Below, piece by piece: positions 40,827-48,463 of a stretch of 48,463 bases of DNA; position 1 is the first letter of the stretch, and every line of letters begins with the position of its first letter. The notes under the pieces were generated by a model. The model ran no database searches and was not told the origin of the DNA. It saw nothing but the letters and a program-made list of their open reading frames with translations. The translations under genes and the position numbers were made by a program. The stretch comes from Nocardioides sp. (GTDB lineage Bacteria; Actinomycetota; Actinomycetes; Propionibacteriales; Nocardioidaceae), in the NCBI GenBank assembly GCA_025965125.1, contig JAOPXM010000122.1, positions 1-48,463 on the forward strand, given 5' to 3'.

Positions 40827-41557
40827 CCGGTCCCCTGCTCGAGGTCGAGGACCTCCGCAAGTCGTACGGCGACAAGGTCGTCCTCGATGACGTCAACCTG
40901 GTCGTCAACCCGCACGACGTGATCTGCCTGATCGGCTCGTCGGGCTCGGGCAAGTCCACTCTGTTGCGCTGCCTCAACCTGCTCGAGGAGATCGACGACG
41001 GCGTGATCCGGTTCGAGGGGCGCGAGATCTCCGACCCCCGCATCGATCCACGCGAGGTCCGGAGCCGGATCGGGATGGTCTTCCAGGCGTACAACCTGTT
41101 CCCGCACCTGACGGTCCTCGACAACTGCACGCTGGCGCCGCGCCGGGTGCACGGGCTCGGCAAGGCCGAGGCCGAGGCGCGGGCGCGGGAGCTGCTGGCG
41201 CAGTTCGGGCTGGCCGACAAGGCCGACGCCCACCCCGACCGACTCTCGGGTGGCCAGCAGCAGCGAGCCGCGCTGGTTCGCGCGCTGTGCACCCGGCCAC
41301 GGCTGCTGCTGCTCGACGAGATCACCGCCGCCCTCGACCCGGAGCTGGTCGGCGAGGTCCTCACGATCGTGCGTGACCTGGCCCAGCAGGGGACCACGAT
41401 GGTGCTCGCAACCCATGAGATGGGCTTCGCCCGCGAGCTCGCCACGACCGTTTGCTTCCTGGACGAGGGCCGGATCCTCGAGCAGGGCCCGCCGTCGGAG
41501 ATCTTCAGCAACCCGCGCGAGGAACGGACGCGCCAGTTCCTCCGCCGCGTGCTCTGA
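40823..41557 (+). CDS. Amino acid ABC transporter ATP-binding protein
   Basis: A 244-residue ABC ATPase. Walker A is GSSGSGKST (residues 39-47), the signature is LSGGQQQR, and Walker B is LLLLDEITAALD followed by the switch histidine in LATHEMGF. The length and the ITAALDPE wording match the GlnQ/HisP polar amino acid importers. The GTG start overlaps the permease stop as GTGA. It completes a three-gene importer operon. Confidence 0.95.
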   Translation: MTGPLLEVEDLRKSYGDKVVLDDVNLVVNPHDVICLIGSSGSGKSTLLRCLNLLEEIDDGVIRFEGREISDPRIDPREVRSRIGMVFQAYNLFPHLTVLDNCTLAPRRVHGLGKAEAEARARELLAQFGLADKADAHPDRLSGGQQQRAALVRALCTRPRLLLLDEITAALDPELVGEVLTIVRDLAQQGTTMVLATHEMGFARELATTVCFLDEGRILEQGPPSEIFSNPREERTRQFLRRVL

Positions 41558-41622
41558 GGGCCCGAGGCTTCACAGGGACCGGCGAGTTCGCCACCCCTCG
41601 CAACCGTGACAGCGGACCTGTC

Positions 41623-42792
41623 ATGATCTGGCGGGTGAGCTACGAACTCGGTCAGGGCACCGGTCCGCTGCGTGGCGTGAAGGTCGTCGAGATCGCGGGG
41701 ATCGGGCCAGGCCCGCACGCCTGCATGATCCTGGCCGACCTGGGGGCGGACGTGATCCGTGTCGAGCGCCCCGGCGGGCAGCTGCTCGCGGGCGGCGCGA
41801 CCATGCTGCTCAACCGTGGCCGCCCCAGCGTCGCCCTGAACCTCAAGGAGCCGGACGCTGTCGCCACCGTGCTCGAGCTCGTGCGGCACGCCGACGTCGT
41901 CGTCGAGGGCATGCGCCCCGGCGTGACCGAGAGGCTCGGGATCGGCCCCGACGACTGCTTCGCGGTGAACGAGAGGGTCGTCTACGGCCGGATGACCGGC
42001 TGGGGCCAGGACGGTCCGCTGGCCCTGGCCGCGGGCCACGACATGAACTACATCGCCATCACCGGTGCCCTCTTCGGGCTCGGCCAGGACCCGAGCCGGC
42101 CGCACTTCCCGACCAACCTGGTCGGCGACTTCGGCGGCGGCTCGACGTACCTCGTGATCGGGATCCTTGCGGCCCTGCTCGAGGCGAAGACCTCCGGGAA
42201 GGGCCAGGTGATCGACGCCGCGATCGTCGACGGCACCGCCCACCTCAACGCCATGACGTCGGCATTCTGGGCGAGCGGCGGGTACAAGGAGGAGCGCGGC
42301 GCCAACCTCCTCGACGGCGGCGTTCCGTTCTACGACATCTACGAGACCTCGGATGGCAAGCACATGTCGGTGGGCGCCCTCGAGCCGCAGTTCTTCGACG
42401 CGCTCGTCACCCTGCTCGGCGTCAAGGACACCTGCCCGGGCCAGGGCGAGCTCGACCGCTACGACGAGATGCGCTCGATCTTCACCGAGCAGTTCGGGTC
42501 GCGGACGCAGGCCGAGTGGATCGAGCTCTTCGAGGGCACCGATGCGTGCGTCGCCGGAATCATCCCGATCAGCCAGGCGGCCGAGCACCCCCACCTGGTG
42601 GCCCGCGGCACCTTCGTCGAACGCGACGGCATGGTGCAGCCGCGGCCCGCGCCGCGGTTCTCCCGGACGGCGCCGACCCTCACCACCCCACCCTCGAGGG
42701 AGTCCGGCGAGCACACCCGCGAGGCGCTCACCGCCTGGGGGATCCCCGACGTCGACGGGCTGATCGAGCGCGGCGTCGCCGTCCAGGCCTGA
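41623..42792 (+). CDS. Alpha-methylacyl-CoA racemase (CoA-transferase family III)
   Basis: A 389-residue enzyme that epimerises 2-methylacyl-CoA esters during branched-chain or sterol side-chain breakdown. GIGPGPHACMILADLGADVI near the N-terminus is the family signature. The catalytic residues known from M. tuberculosis MCR are in place: His in GHDMNYIAITG, Asp in NLVGDFGGGSTYL and Glu in ALEPQFF. ATG 41623 is used; GTG 41635, four codons later, is also possible and neither has a strong ribosome-binding site. The amidotransferase gene follows after 5 bases. The 65 bases upstream hold nothing recognised. Confidence 0.9.
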   Translation: MIWRVSYELGQGTGPLRGVKVVEIAGIGPGPHACMILADLGADVIRVERPGGQLLAGGATMLLNRGRPSVALNLKEPDAVATVLELVRHADVVVEGMRPGVTERLGIGPDDCFAVNERVVYGRMTGWGQDGPLALAAGHDMNYIAITGALFGLGQDPSRPHFPTNLVGDFGGGSTYLVIGILAALLEAKTSGKGQVIDAAIVDGTAHLNAMTSAFWASGGYKEERGANLLDGGVPFYDIYETSDGKHMSVGALEPQFFDALVTLLGVKDTCPGQGELDRYDEMRSIFTEQFGSRTQAEWIELFEGTDACVAGIIPISQAAEHPHLVARGTFVERDGMVQPRPAPRFSRTAPTLTTPPSRESGEHTREALTAWGIPDVDGLIERGVAVQA

Positions 42793-42797
42793 ACGAC

Positions 42798-43529
42798 GTG
42801 AGGCCGTTCCTGTTCCTCGGGACCCGGGCGGAGGATGACGTCGCCGCTGCGGAGTACGAAGCCGTGCTGCGCTTCTCCGGCCTGGACGAGGGTGACGTAC
42901 GCCGGGTGCGTCTGGAGGAGCGCGAGCTGGGCGAGGTCGACCTGGGGGACTGGTCCGGCATCGTCCTGGGCGGGAGCCCGTTCAACATCAGCGATCCGGA
43001 CGAGCTGAAGTCCGCGGCGCAGCATCGCGTGGAGGCAGAGCTCCGGAGGCTCGCCGGACGGGTGCTGGCGGAGGACTTCCCCTTCCTCGGCGCCTGTTAC
43101 GGCATCGGCACGCTCGGCACCCTCGAGGGCGGCCGCGTCGATCGGGCGTACGGCGAACCCATCGGCCCGGTCTCGATCCGGCTCACCGAGGCCGGCCGCG
43201 CCGACGCGCTGCTGGGCGTCCTGCCCGACACGTTCGACGCGTTCGTCGGCCACAAGGAGGCGGTGTCCCGGATGCCCGGGAACGCGGTGCTGCTGGCCTC
43301 CTCGGCCGGCTGTCCCGTGCAGGCGTTCCGCCTGCGCAACAACGTCTACGCGACCCAGTTCCACCCGGAGCTCGACGTCGAGGCGCTGCTGCGTCGGATC
43401 AGCGTCTACCGCCACCACGGCTACTTCGACCCGGTCGAGGTCGAGTCGGTCCTGGATCGGGCGCGTCGAGGGGTCGTCACCGAGCCGCCCAGGCTGCTGG
43501 CCCGGTTCGTCGAGCTCTACGCCCGCTGA
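42798..43529 (+). CDS. Class I glutamine amidotransferase-like protein
   Basis: A 243-residue protein with a GMP-synthase-type glutaminase fold. The nucleophile is the Cys in FLGACYGIG and the catalytic histidine and glutamate are in TQFHPELD. WSGIVLGGSPFNISDPDE lies at the expected oxyanion region. Free-standing members transfer ammonia to an unknown partner or hydrolyse gamma-glutamyl compounds. The GTG at 42798 is 5 bases after the racemase stop, so the two are co-transcribed, although no functional link is obvious. Confidence 0.85.
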   Translation: MRPFLFLGTRAEDDVAAAEYEAVLRFSGLDEGDVRRVRLEERELGEVDLGDWSGIVLGGSPFNISDPDELKSAAQHRVEAELRRLAGRVLAEDFPFLGACYGIGTLGTLEGGRVDRAYGEPIGPVSIRLTEAGRADALLGVLPDTFDAFVGHKEAVSRMPGNAVLLASSAGCPVQAFRLRNNVYATQFHPELDVEALLRRISVYRHHGYFDPVEVESVLDRARRGVVTEPPRLLARFVELYAR

Positions 43530-43536
43530 TGTGACG

Positions 43537-43550
43537 CAGCAGGCCTGCTG
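43537..43550. terminator. Palindromic hairpin after the amidotransferase gene
   Basis: CAGCAGGCCTGCTG is a perfect 14-base palindrome starting 8 bases after the stop codon. With no loop it would be a strained hairpin, so it could equally be a regulator site for the next gene. Confidence 0.35.
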
Positions 43551-43559
43551 AATATCTGT

Positions 43560-43585
43560 CAACAAGTTGGCGAAGTCGCTAGGTT
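43560..43585 (+). promoter_or_regulatory. Promoter and operator candidate of the EthA-like gene
   Basis: CAACAAGTTG (43560-43569) forms a near-palindrome GTCAAC-AA-GTTGGC and overlaps the expected -35 region. TAGGTT (43580-43585) lies 7 bases before the ATG, predicting a leaderless mRNA. The same 10-mer core occurs in the PadR intergenic region at 36170-36179. Confidence 0.45.
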
Positions 43586-43592
43586 CTCGGCC

Positions 43593-45056
43593 ATGAGCAC
43601 TTCCCAGGAGCGGGCCGCCGCGCCCGAGCACGTCGATGTCCTGATCATCGGGGCGGGGCTGTCCGGCATCGGCGCCGCCTGCCAGGTCAAGGCAAACCAT
43701 CCGGGGCGCTCCCTCGCCGTCCTCGAGAGCCGCGAGGTCAGCGGCGGCACCTGGGACCTGTTCCGCTACCCCGGGATCCGCTCGGACTCCGACATGTTCA
43801 CGTTCGGCTACCACTGGCGCCCGTGGCCCAGCGACACCGCGCTCGCCGACGGCCAGCTGATCCTCGACTACGTCCGCACGGTCGCGGAGGAGTACGACGT
43901 CGACGGCCTGATCCGCTATGGCCACAAGGTCCTGGGGGCGTCGTGGGACTCCGACGCGCAGCTCTGGACGATCAGCGCCGAACGAGACGGCACGCCGCTC
44001 ACGCTCACCGCGAGCCTGCTGTGGGGTTGCTCGGGCTACTACGACTACGACGAGGGATTTGCCCCCGAGTTCCCGGGTGCCGCCGACTTCGTCGGACAGG
44101 TCGTCCATCCACAGTTCTGGCCCGAGGACCTCGACTACGAGGGGAAGAAGGTCGTGGTCATCGGCTCCGGTGCCACCGCGATCACCCTGGTTCCCGCAAT
44201 GGCAGGCACCGCCGAGCACGTCACGATGCTGCAGCGCTCGCCGTCGTACGTCCTGTCCCGACCCGACCGCGACCCGTGGGCGGTGGCACTTCGTCGCCTG
44301 CCGGAGCGGGTCCGTTACCCGGTGGTGCGGTGGAAGAACATCCTCCAGGCCATGGCCTTCTACAAGCTCAGCAAGGCACGACCCGAGCTCATCAAGAAGG
44401 TCGTGCGGGGGGCCACCCAGAAGCAGCTTCCGGAGGGCGTCGACGTCGACGTGCACTTCCGTCCCACCTACAACCCCTGGGACCAGCGCGTGTGCTTCGT
44501 GCCGAACAGCGACCTGTTCCGGGCGATGAGGAAGGGCCAGGCCTCCGTGGTGACCGACACGATCGAGACGTTCACCGAGAAGGGGATCCGCCTCACGTCC
44601 GGCCAGGAGCTCGAGGCGGACATCATCGTGACCGCGACCGGCCTCAAGCTGCTCCCGTTCGGTGGGATCGACCTGGTGGTCGACGGCAGGCCGGTCACCC
44701 TGGGGGAGACGATGACCTACAAGGCGCTGATGCTCAGCGACGTCCCGAACTTCATCTACACGATCGGCTACACGAACGCCTCGTGGACGCTCAAGGCCGA
44801 CCTCGTGTCGGACTTCGCCGTCCGCATGCTCTCCCACCTCGACGAGCACGGCCACCGCAGCTTCGTCGCCGAGAAGGACCCGTCGGTCGAGGAGCGGCCG
44901 TTCATGGACTTCTCCTCCGGCTACGTCCTGCGCGCCCTCGACCACCTGCCCAAGCAGGGCGACCGCGCTCCGTGGCTGCTCAAGCAGAACTACCTCACCG
45001 ACCTGCGCACGATCCGCAACGACGACCTCGAGGACGGCGTGCTCACGTTTCGCTGA
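43593..45056 (+). CDS. Flavin monooxygenase, EthA-like Baeyer-Villiger type
   Basis: A 487-residue FAD/NADPH monooxygenase that would oxidise ketones or sulfur compounds. The FAD motif is IIGAGLSGIGAACQVK (residues 18-33). FRYPGIRSDSDMFTFGYHWRPW is typical of the EthA branch of Baeyer-Villiger enzymes. The NADPH motif is VVVIGSGATAITLVPAMAG near residue 188, and PTYNPWDQRVCFVPNSDLFRA is also EthA-like. Length matches M. tuberculosis EthA (about 489). No EthR-type regulator gene is adjacent. The substrate is unknown. Confidence 0.9.
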   Translation: MSTSQERAAAPEHVDVLIIGAGLSGIGAACQVKANHPGRSLAVLESREVSGGTWDLFRYPGIRSDSDMFTFGYHWRPWPSDTALADGQLILDYVRTVAEEYDVDGLIRYGHKVLGASWDSDAQLWTISAERDGTPLTLTASLLWGCSGYYDYDEGFAPEFPGAADFVGQVVHPQFWPEDLDYEGKKVVVIGSGATAITLVPAMAGTAEHVTMLQRSPSYVLSRPDRDPWAVALRRLPERVRYPVVRWKNILQAMAFYKLSKARPELIKKVVRGATQKQLPEGVDVDVHFRPTYNPWDQRVCFVPNSDLFRAMRKGQASVVTDTIETFTEKGIRLTSGQELEADIIVTATGLKLLPFGGIDLVVDGRPVTLGETMTYKALMLSDVPNFIYTIGYTNASWTLKADLVSDFAVRMLSHLDEHGHRSFVAEKDPSVEERPFMDFSSGYVLRALDHLPKQGDRAPWLLKQNYLTDLRTIRNDDLEDGVLTFR

Positions 45057-45111
45057 GGCGCGAACCGGTCACTGGGGGTGCGGAACAACCCAACGACCGG
45101 GAGGAACACCC

Positions 45112-45306
45112 ATGAGCTTCACGGACAAGGCCAAGAACAAGGTCGAGGACGCCAAGGGCCAGGTCAAGGAGACGACCGGCCGGGCCACCGACGACCGCGA
45201 CCTCGAGGCCGAGGGCAAGGCCGATCAGGGCAAGGCGTCGCTCAAGGACGCCGGCGAGCACGTCAAGGACGCCGCCAAGGACGTCAAGGACGGCCTCACC
45301 AAGTAG
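45112..45306 (+). CDS. CsbD-family stress protein
   Basis: A 64-residue highly charged, helical protein of the CsbD family: MSFTDKAKNKVEDAKGQVKE then TTGRATDDRDLEAEGKADQ and Lys/Asp-rich repeats. Family members are induced by general stress (sigma-B in Bacillus) and their function is unknown. GGGAGG lies 7 bases before the ATG, one of the few strong ribosome-binding sites in this part of the window, which suggests high translation. Confidence 0.93.
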   Translation: MSFTDKAKNKVEDAKGQVKETTGRATDDRDLEAEGKADQGKASLKDAGEHVKDAAKDVKDGLTK

Positions 45307-45353
45307 CACCGAGGTAACCAAGGTCACGTAGGCAACGACCGAGTCGTTTAGGC

Positions 45354-45398
45354 ACTGAACGGGCGGCCCGCTAGCATTGCGGTAGCAGCCCGTTCAGT
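45354..45398 (+). promoter_or_regulatory. Inverted repeat in the DEAD-box gene leader
   Basis: ACTGAACGGGC (45354-45364) and GCCCGTTCAGT (45388-45398) are exact reverse complements with a 23-base loop. TAGCAT (45372-45377) inside the loop is a possible -10. The gap from 45307 to 45514 thus holds a structured region, and the DEAD-box start at 45515 lacks a ribosome-binding site. The repeat could be an operator or, if transcription starts upstream, an RNA leader structure. Confidence 0.45.
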
Positions 45399-45514
45399 CT
45401 TGCCTCGGGCTCCCGCGCAGGCCCCGCTCATCCCGGACCGGCGCCCCTCTCATGAGGACCGCTTCTCCGCTCTCGTCGCCGACGAGATCAGCTTGGCGAG
45501 ACACGCCACAGTAA

Positions 45515-47020
45515 GTGACCTCTCTCTTGTCTTCTTCACCCACGTTCGCCACGCTCGGCGTGCCGTCCGCCCTTGCCGCCGTCCTCACGGACCGCGGCAT
45601 CACCGTCCCTTCTCCGATCCAGGCCGCGACGCTGCCCGACTCCCTTGCGGGTCGTGACGTGCTCGGCCGCGGTCGCACCGGCTCCGGCAAGACCTACGCG
45701 TTCCTGCTGCCGCTCGTCGCACGCCTGGACTCCTCTGGCCGCAAGGTCCGACCCAAGGCTCCGCGAGCGCTGATCCTGGCCCCCACCCGCGAGCTCGTCG
45801 GTCAGATCCACGAGGCTCTCCAGCCCCTTGCCGCGGTCGCCGGCCTCTCGACGATGACCGTCTTCGGTGGCGTCGGCCAGAACCCCCAGGTGGCCGGACT
45901 GCGCCGCGGGGCCGATGTCGTCATCGCCTGTCCCGGCCGTCTCGAGGACCTGATCAAGCAGGGCCACTGCTCGCTCGGGGACATCGAGATCACCGTCATC
46001 GACGAGGCAGACCACATGGCCGACCTCGGCTTCCTGCCGGCCGTCCGCAGGATCATGGACCAGACGCCCAAGCAGGGACAGCGGATGCTGTTCTCCGCCA
46101 CGCTCGACGGGGCGATCAACGTCCTCGTCAAGCGGTTCCTCAACTCGCCCATGACCCATGAGGCCGACTCGGTCCAGTCGCCGATCTCGACGATGGACCA
46201 CCACGTCCTTCACGTCGGCCGCGAGCACCGCGTCTCGGTGCTCGTCGACCTCACCAGCGCCCCCGGACGCACGGTGGTCTTCACCCGCACCAAGCACGGC
46301 GCCAAGGCCCTCACCCGCCAGCTCAACAAGAGCGGGGTGCCGGCGGTCGAGCTGCACGGCAACCTCAGCCAGAACGCTCGCACCCGCAACATGGCGGCGT
46401 TCCACTCCGGCGTGGCCTCCACACTGGTGGCGACCGACATCGCGGCCCGCGGCATCCACGTCGACGACGTGGCCCTCGTGGTCCACGCCGACCCGCCGAT
46501 GGAGCACAAGGCCTACCTGCACCGTTCGGGTCGTACGGCGCGCGCCGGCGCCTCCGGCACGGTCATCACGTTGATGACCGACGACCAGGTGCGCGATGTC
46601 CGTGACCTGACCCGCGCGGCCGGCATCAAGCCGACCATGACGCGGATCACCGGCGCAGCGCACCCGCTGCTCGCCGAGCTCGCCCCCGGCGAGCGGGTGC
46701 TGGTGCCCGGCGGCCTGGGCGTCTCGACGCCCGAACCCTCCGGTCGTTCCGCTGGCAGCTCCTCCGGCCAGCGTCGCTCGTCCGGTGGCGGTGGCGGGGG
46801 CGGTCGCAACGCCTCGCGCGCTCGGGGCAAGGCTTCGAGCGGCTCCGCGACCCGCAGTGGCTCCTCCGGCGACGGCAGGTCCCAGGCGAAGTCCACCAAC
46901 GGCGCGGCCAAGCCCACGGGCAACGGTTCGCGTCGGCGCGGCGCCCCGACCTCGTCGGGACGCGGTGCCGGTCAGGGCGGCGGCCACAGCCCCGCCTCGT
47001 TCAGCTCCGGCAGGCGCTGA
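45515..47020 (+). CDS. DEAD-box ATP-dependent RNA helicase
   Basis: A 501-residue RNA helicase that unwinds RNA duplexes, likely in ribosome assembly, RNA decay or cold adaptation. The Q motif (VPSPIQ), Walker A GRTGSGKT, PTRELVGQI, DEAD box in VIDEADHM, SAT in LFSATLDG, and motif VI HRSGRTARAG are all present. From about residue 405 the tail is Gly/Ser/Arg-rich and low-complexity (SSGGGGGGGRNASRARGK), a typical RNA-binding extension. The start is GTG 45515; no Shine-Dalgarno is evident. The 208-base upstream region with an inverted repeat is compatible with leader-mediated control. Confidence 0.92.
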   Translation: MTSLLSSSPTFATLGVPSALAAVLTDRGITVPSPIQAATLPDSLAGRDVLGRGRTGSGKTYAFLLPLVARLDSSGRKVRPKAPRALILAPTRELVGQIHEALQPLAAVAGLSTMTVFGGVGQNPQVAGLRRGADVVIACPGRLEDLIKQGHCSLGDIEITVIDEADHMADLGFLPAVRRIMDQTPKQGQRMLFSATLDGAINVLVKRFLNSPMTHEADSVQSPISTMDHHVLHVGREHRVSVLVDLTSAPGRTVVFTRTKHGAKALTRQLNKSGVPAVELHGNLSQNARTRNMAAFHSGVASTLVATDIAARGIHVDDVALVVHADPPMEHKAYLHRSGRTARAGASGTVITLMTDDQVRDVRDLTRAAGIKPTMTRITGAAHPLLAELAPGERVLVPGGLGVSTPEPSGRSAGSSSGQRRSSGGGGGGGRNASRARGKASSGSATRSGSSGDGRSQAKSTNGAAKPTGNGSRRRGAPTSSGRGAGQGGGHSPASFSSGRR

Positions 47021-47037
47021 CTCCCTAGAGTTTCCGG

Positions 47038-47733
47038 GTGACCACGATCCAGGCCTGGCTCCGCCGAGCCCTCTGGGACGTGGTCCCTCGAGACCACCGC
47101 GACGGCCCGGAGGCACTGCGCCGCCGGCGCCTGGTCACGGTCGGGTTCGTGCTCCTCGGGGCGCTGGTCCTCGGCTCGTCGCTCCGGATCGAGCCCGGCA
47201 GCTCGCTGTTCTACCCGGCCACGCTCGGCCTCGCGGCGGTGTGGACCGTGGGCGCCTGCGCATCCGGACCGCTGCACCTCGGCCGGATCGACCACCGGTC
47301 CCGCCAGGTGCGCCCGATCGTCACCCCGATCGTGCTCGGGCTCGGACTTGCAGGTGTCTTCGTGGCCGGCGGTCTGGTCGTCCGCGACGTCGACTTCCTC
47401 GACCGGCAGGTCAGCTCGGTGCTCGACCACGCCGCGGAGGGGTCCCTGCCCCTGCTCGTCCTCATCACGGCCGTCAACGGCATCGCGGAAGAGCTCTTCT
47501 TCCGCGGAGCGGCCTACGCCGCCATCTCGTTGCACCCGGTGCTGTGGACCACGATCGCGTACGGCGTCGCGACCCTCGCCACGGGCAACCTGATGCTGTC
47601 CTTCGCTGCGGTGCTGCTCGGCCTGGTCGTCGGACTCGAGCGCCGCGCCTCAGGCGGGATCCTCGCCCCGATCCTGACCCACGTGACCTGGTCGGTCACG
47701 ATGCTGTTCGTGCTGCCCGCCGTCTTCGGCTGA
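47038..47733 (+). CDS. CPBP-family intramembrane metalloprotease
   Basis: A 231-residue multipass protein of the CPBP/CAAX-protease-like (ABI) family. The catalytic motif is E151-E152 in IAEELFFRG, with the second motif histidine in ILTHVTWS near the C-terminus. About six membrane segments follow a basic N-terminus. Bacterial members process or protect small peptides, or have unknown roles. TAGAGT (47026-47031) lies 6 bases before the GTG start, predicting a leaderless mRNA independent of the helicase gene 17 bases upstream. Confidence 0.85.
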   Translation: MTTIQAWLRRALWDVVPRDHRDGPEALRRRRLVTVGFVLLGALVLGSSLRIEPGSSLFYPATLGLAAVWTVGACASGPLHLGRIDHRSRQVRPIVTPIVLGLGLAGVFVAGGLVVRDVDFLDRQVSSVLDHAAEGSLPLLVLITAVNGIAEELFFRGAAYAAISLHPVLWTTIAYGVATLATGNLMLSFAAVLLGLVVGLERRASGGILAPILTHVTWSVTMLFVLPAVFG

Positions 47734-47741
47734 GACGCGCG

Positions 47742-48463
47742 CTACTCGTCGGGGTCGGCCTCGTCGGCCTCGTCGTCCGCGACGGCTCGGCGCACGGCCT
47801 CGAGGTAGGTCAGCGGTTCACCGGGGACGATGTCGCGGATCGAGCTGTCGGTGACCAGCACCTCGTTGCCCATGGAGTCGATCAGGTTGCGTCCGGTTGT
47901 TGCGTCGACGTCGGTGACGAAGGAGAGCCAGTACGACGACAGCTTCGGGGTCAGCACCGGGACCTTCGCGATCGGGAGGTGATGGCCCGTCATCACCTCG
48001 GCCGCGCCCTGGAGCATCTCGATGTAGGAGAGCTGGTCGGGGCCGCCGATCTCGAAGATCCGGCCGTACGCCTCCTCTCGCCCGACGACGCCGCAGAGAT
48101 AGCGGACCACGTCGTCGATCGCGATCGGTTGGGTGCGGGTGGTCGCCCACTTCGGGACGACCATCGCCGGCAGGTTCTTCACCAGCTGGCGGGTCATCTC
48201 CCAGGAGATGCCGCCGGCGCCCACGACGATGGCGGCGCGCAGCACGGTGACCGGTATGCCGGACTCACCGAGCAGGGTCTCCACCTCGCGGCGGGAGCGC
48301 AGATGAGGTGACAGGTCGTCGCCGTCCGCGCCCAGGCCTCCCATGTAGACGATCTGTCGCACTCCGGTGGCGGCCGCGGCGAGCCCGAAGCCCCGCGCGG
48401 CGTCCGCGTCCTTGCGCTCGAAGTCCGAGTGGTCGAGGGAGTGGACGAGATAGATCGCCACAT
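47742..48463 (-). CDS. NAD(P)H-binding, NmrA/SDR-like protein (5' end outside the window)
   Basis: The frame is open to the right edge, and the visible part begins inside the domain (AIYLVHSLDHSDF), so the N-terminus with its Gly-rich nucleotide loop lies outside. At least 239 residues are present. IVYMGGLGADGDDLSPHLRS, TVLRAAIVVGAGG and DDVVRYLCGVVG are typical of atypical SDR proteins of the NmrA/HSCARG or complex-I-NDUFA9-like group. The C-terminus is acidic (ADDEADEADPDE). It converges on the CPBP gene with an 8-base gap and no visible hairpin. Substrate unknown. Confidence 0.82.
   Translation of the reverse strand, partial: VAIYLVHSLDHSDFERKDADAARGFGLAAAATGVRQIVYMGGLGADGDDLSPHLRSRREVETLLGESGIPVTVLRAAIVVGAGGISWEMTRQLVKNLPAMVVPKWATTRTQPIAIDDVVRYLCGVVGREEAYGRIFEIGGPDQLSYIEMLQGAAEVMTGHHLPIAKVPVLTPKLSSYWLSFVTDVDATTGRNLIDSMGNEVLVTDSSIRDIVPGEPLTYLEAVRRAVADDEADEADPDE

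Noticed and set aside
42459..44945. An 828-codon minus-strand frame opposite the racemase, amidotransferase and monooxygenase genes
   Set aside because: It has no recognisable domain and spans three well-supported plus-strand genes, so it is a GC shadow.
45400..45657. A possible leader peptide starting with TTG 45400 before the DEAD-box gene
   Set aside because: It lacks a ribosome-binding site, overlaps the helicase gene out of frame, and has no feature suggesting attenuation.
1..48463. tRNA, rRNA, riboswitch and prophage genes
   Set aside because: None was recognised on reading both strands; a covariance-model search was not possible here.

Overview
The window is about 48 kb of very GC-rich, gene-dense DNA from an actinobacterium. 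The gene content (SigG-like ECF sigma factor, mycothiol-isomerase-like protein, LtrA, CsbD, an EthA-type monooxygenase, and a glpD / TetR / alkyl-DHAP-synthase-like / diacylglycerol-kinase block as in mycobacteria) and the many leaderless gene starts fit the Nocardioidaceae (Nocardioides-like). This assignment is from general resemblance, not from a marker gene. No rRNA, tRNA, CRISPR array, transposase, integrase or phage gene was seen.

Layout. 1-6.8 kb: the start of a YibE/F membrane protein (runs off the left edge), a secreted SGNH hydrolase behind a CRP/GlxR-like palindrome, a lipoprotein-type penicillin-binding transpeptidase, a succinate-semialdehyde-type dehydrogenase, and a quinone oxidoreductase behind a SoxR/MerR-type promoter. 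6.9-11.1 kb (minus strand): a 50-residue hypothetical, LtrA, and the run SigG-like sigma factor, TIGR03086 protein, short LuxR regulator. 11.2-15.9 kb: glpD and a TetR gene diverge from an alkyl-DHAP-synthase-like flavoprotein and a lipid kinase, with an operator that touches both start codons. 15.9-18.1 kb: pirin and a GH1 beta-glucosidase with overlapping divergent start codons. 18.1-18.4 kb: a gene-free tandem duplication carrying nested hairpins. 18.4-26.6 kb: a surface-glycan island with two sulfotransferases and four glycosyltransferases, two of which are paralogues with an unfamiliar N-terminal half.

26.6-33.5 kb: a PatB/MalY aminotransferase, then the most striking unit of the window. 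It is a six-gene minus-strand operon in which every junction is a 4-base ATGA or GTGA overlap: VanX-like D,D-dipeptidase, alanine-racemase-family protein with altered active-site positions, D-Ala-D-Ala-ligase-family protein, acyltransferase-3 membrane protein, NarL-type histidine kinase and response regulator. The parts resemble a VanC/VanT-type (D-Ala-D-Ser) peptidoglycan-remodelling set in which the two halves of VanT are separate genes and the control system is not VanR/VanS.

33.6-48.5 kb: PadR + 2,4-dienoyl-CoA reductase, a CapA lipoprotein whose 3' end overlaps a convergent M28 peptidase, a DUF4396 membrane protein behind a CsoR-type copper operator, a polar amino acid ABC transporter operon, alpha-methylacyl-CoA racemase + class I amidotransferase, an EthA-like monooxygenase, CsbD, a DEAD-box RNA helicase with a structured leader, a CPBP protease, and an NAD(P)-binding protein that runs off the right edge.

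A recurrent theme is a TANNNT hexamer 6-7 bases before the start codon with no Shine-Dalgarno sequence, which predicts leaderless mRNAs for many transcription units here. Genes inside operons are instead joined by 4-base overlaps.
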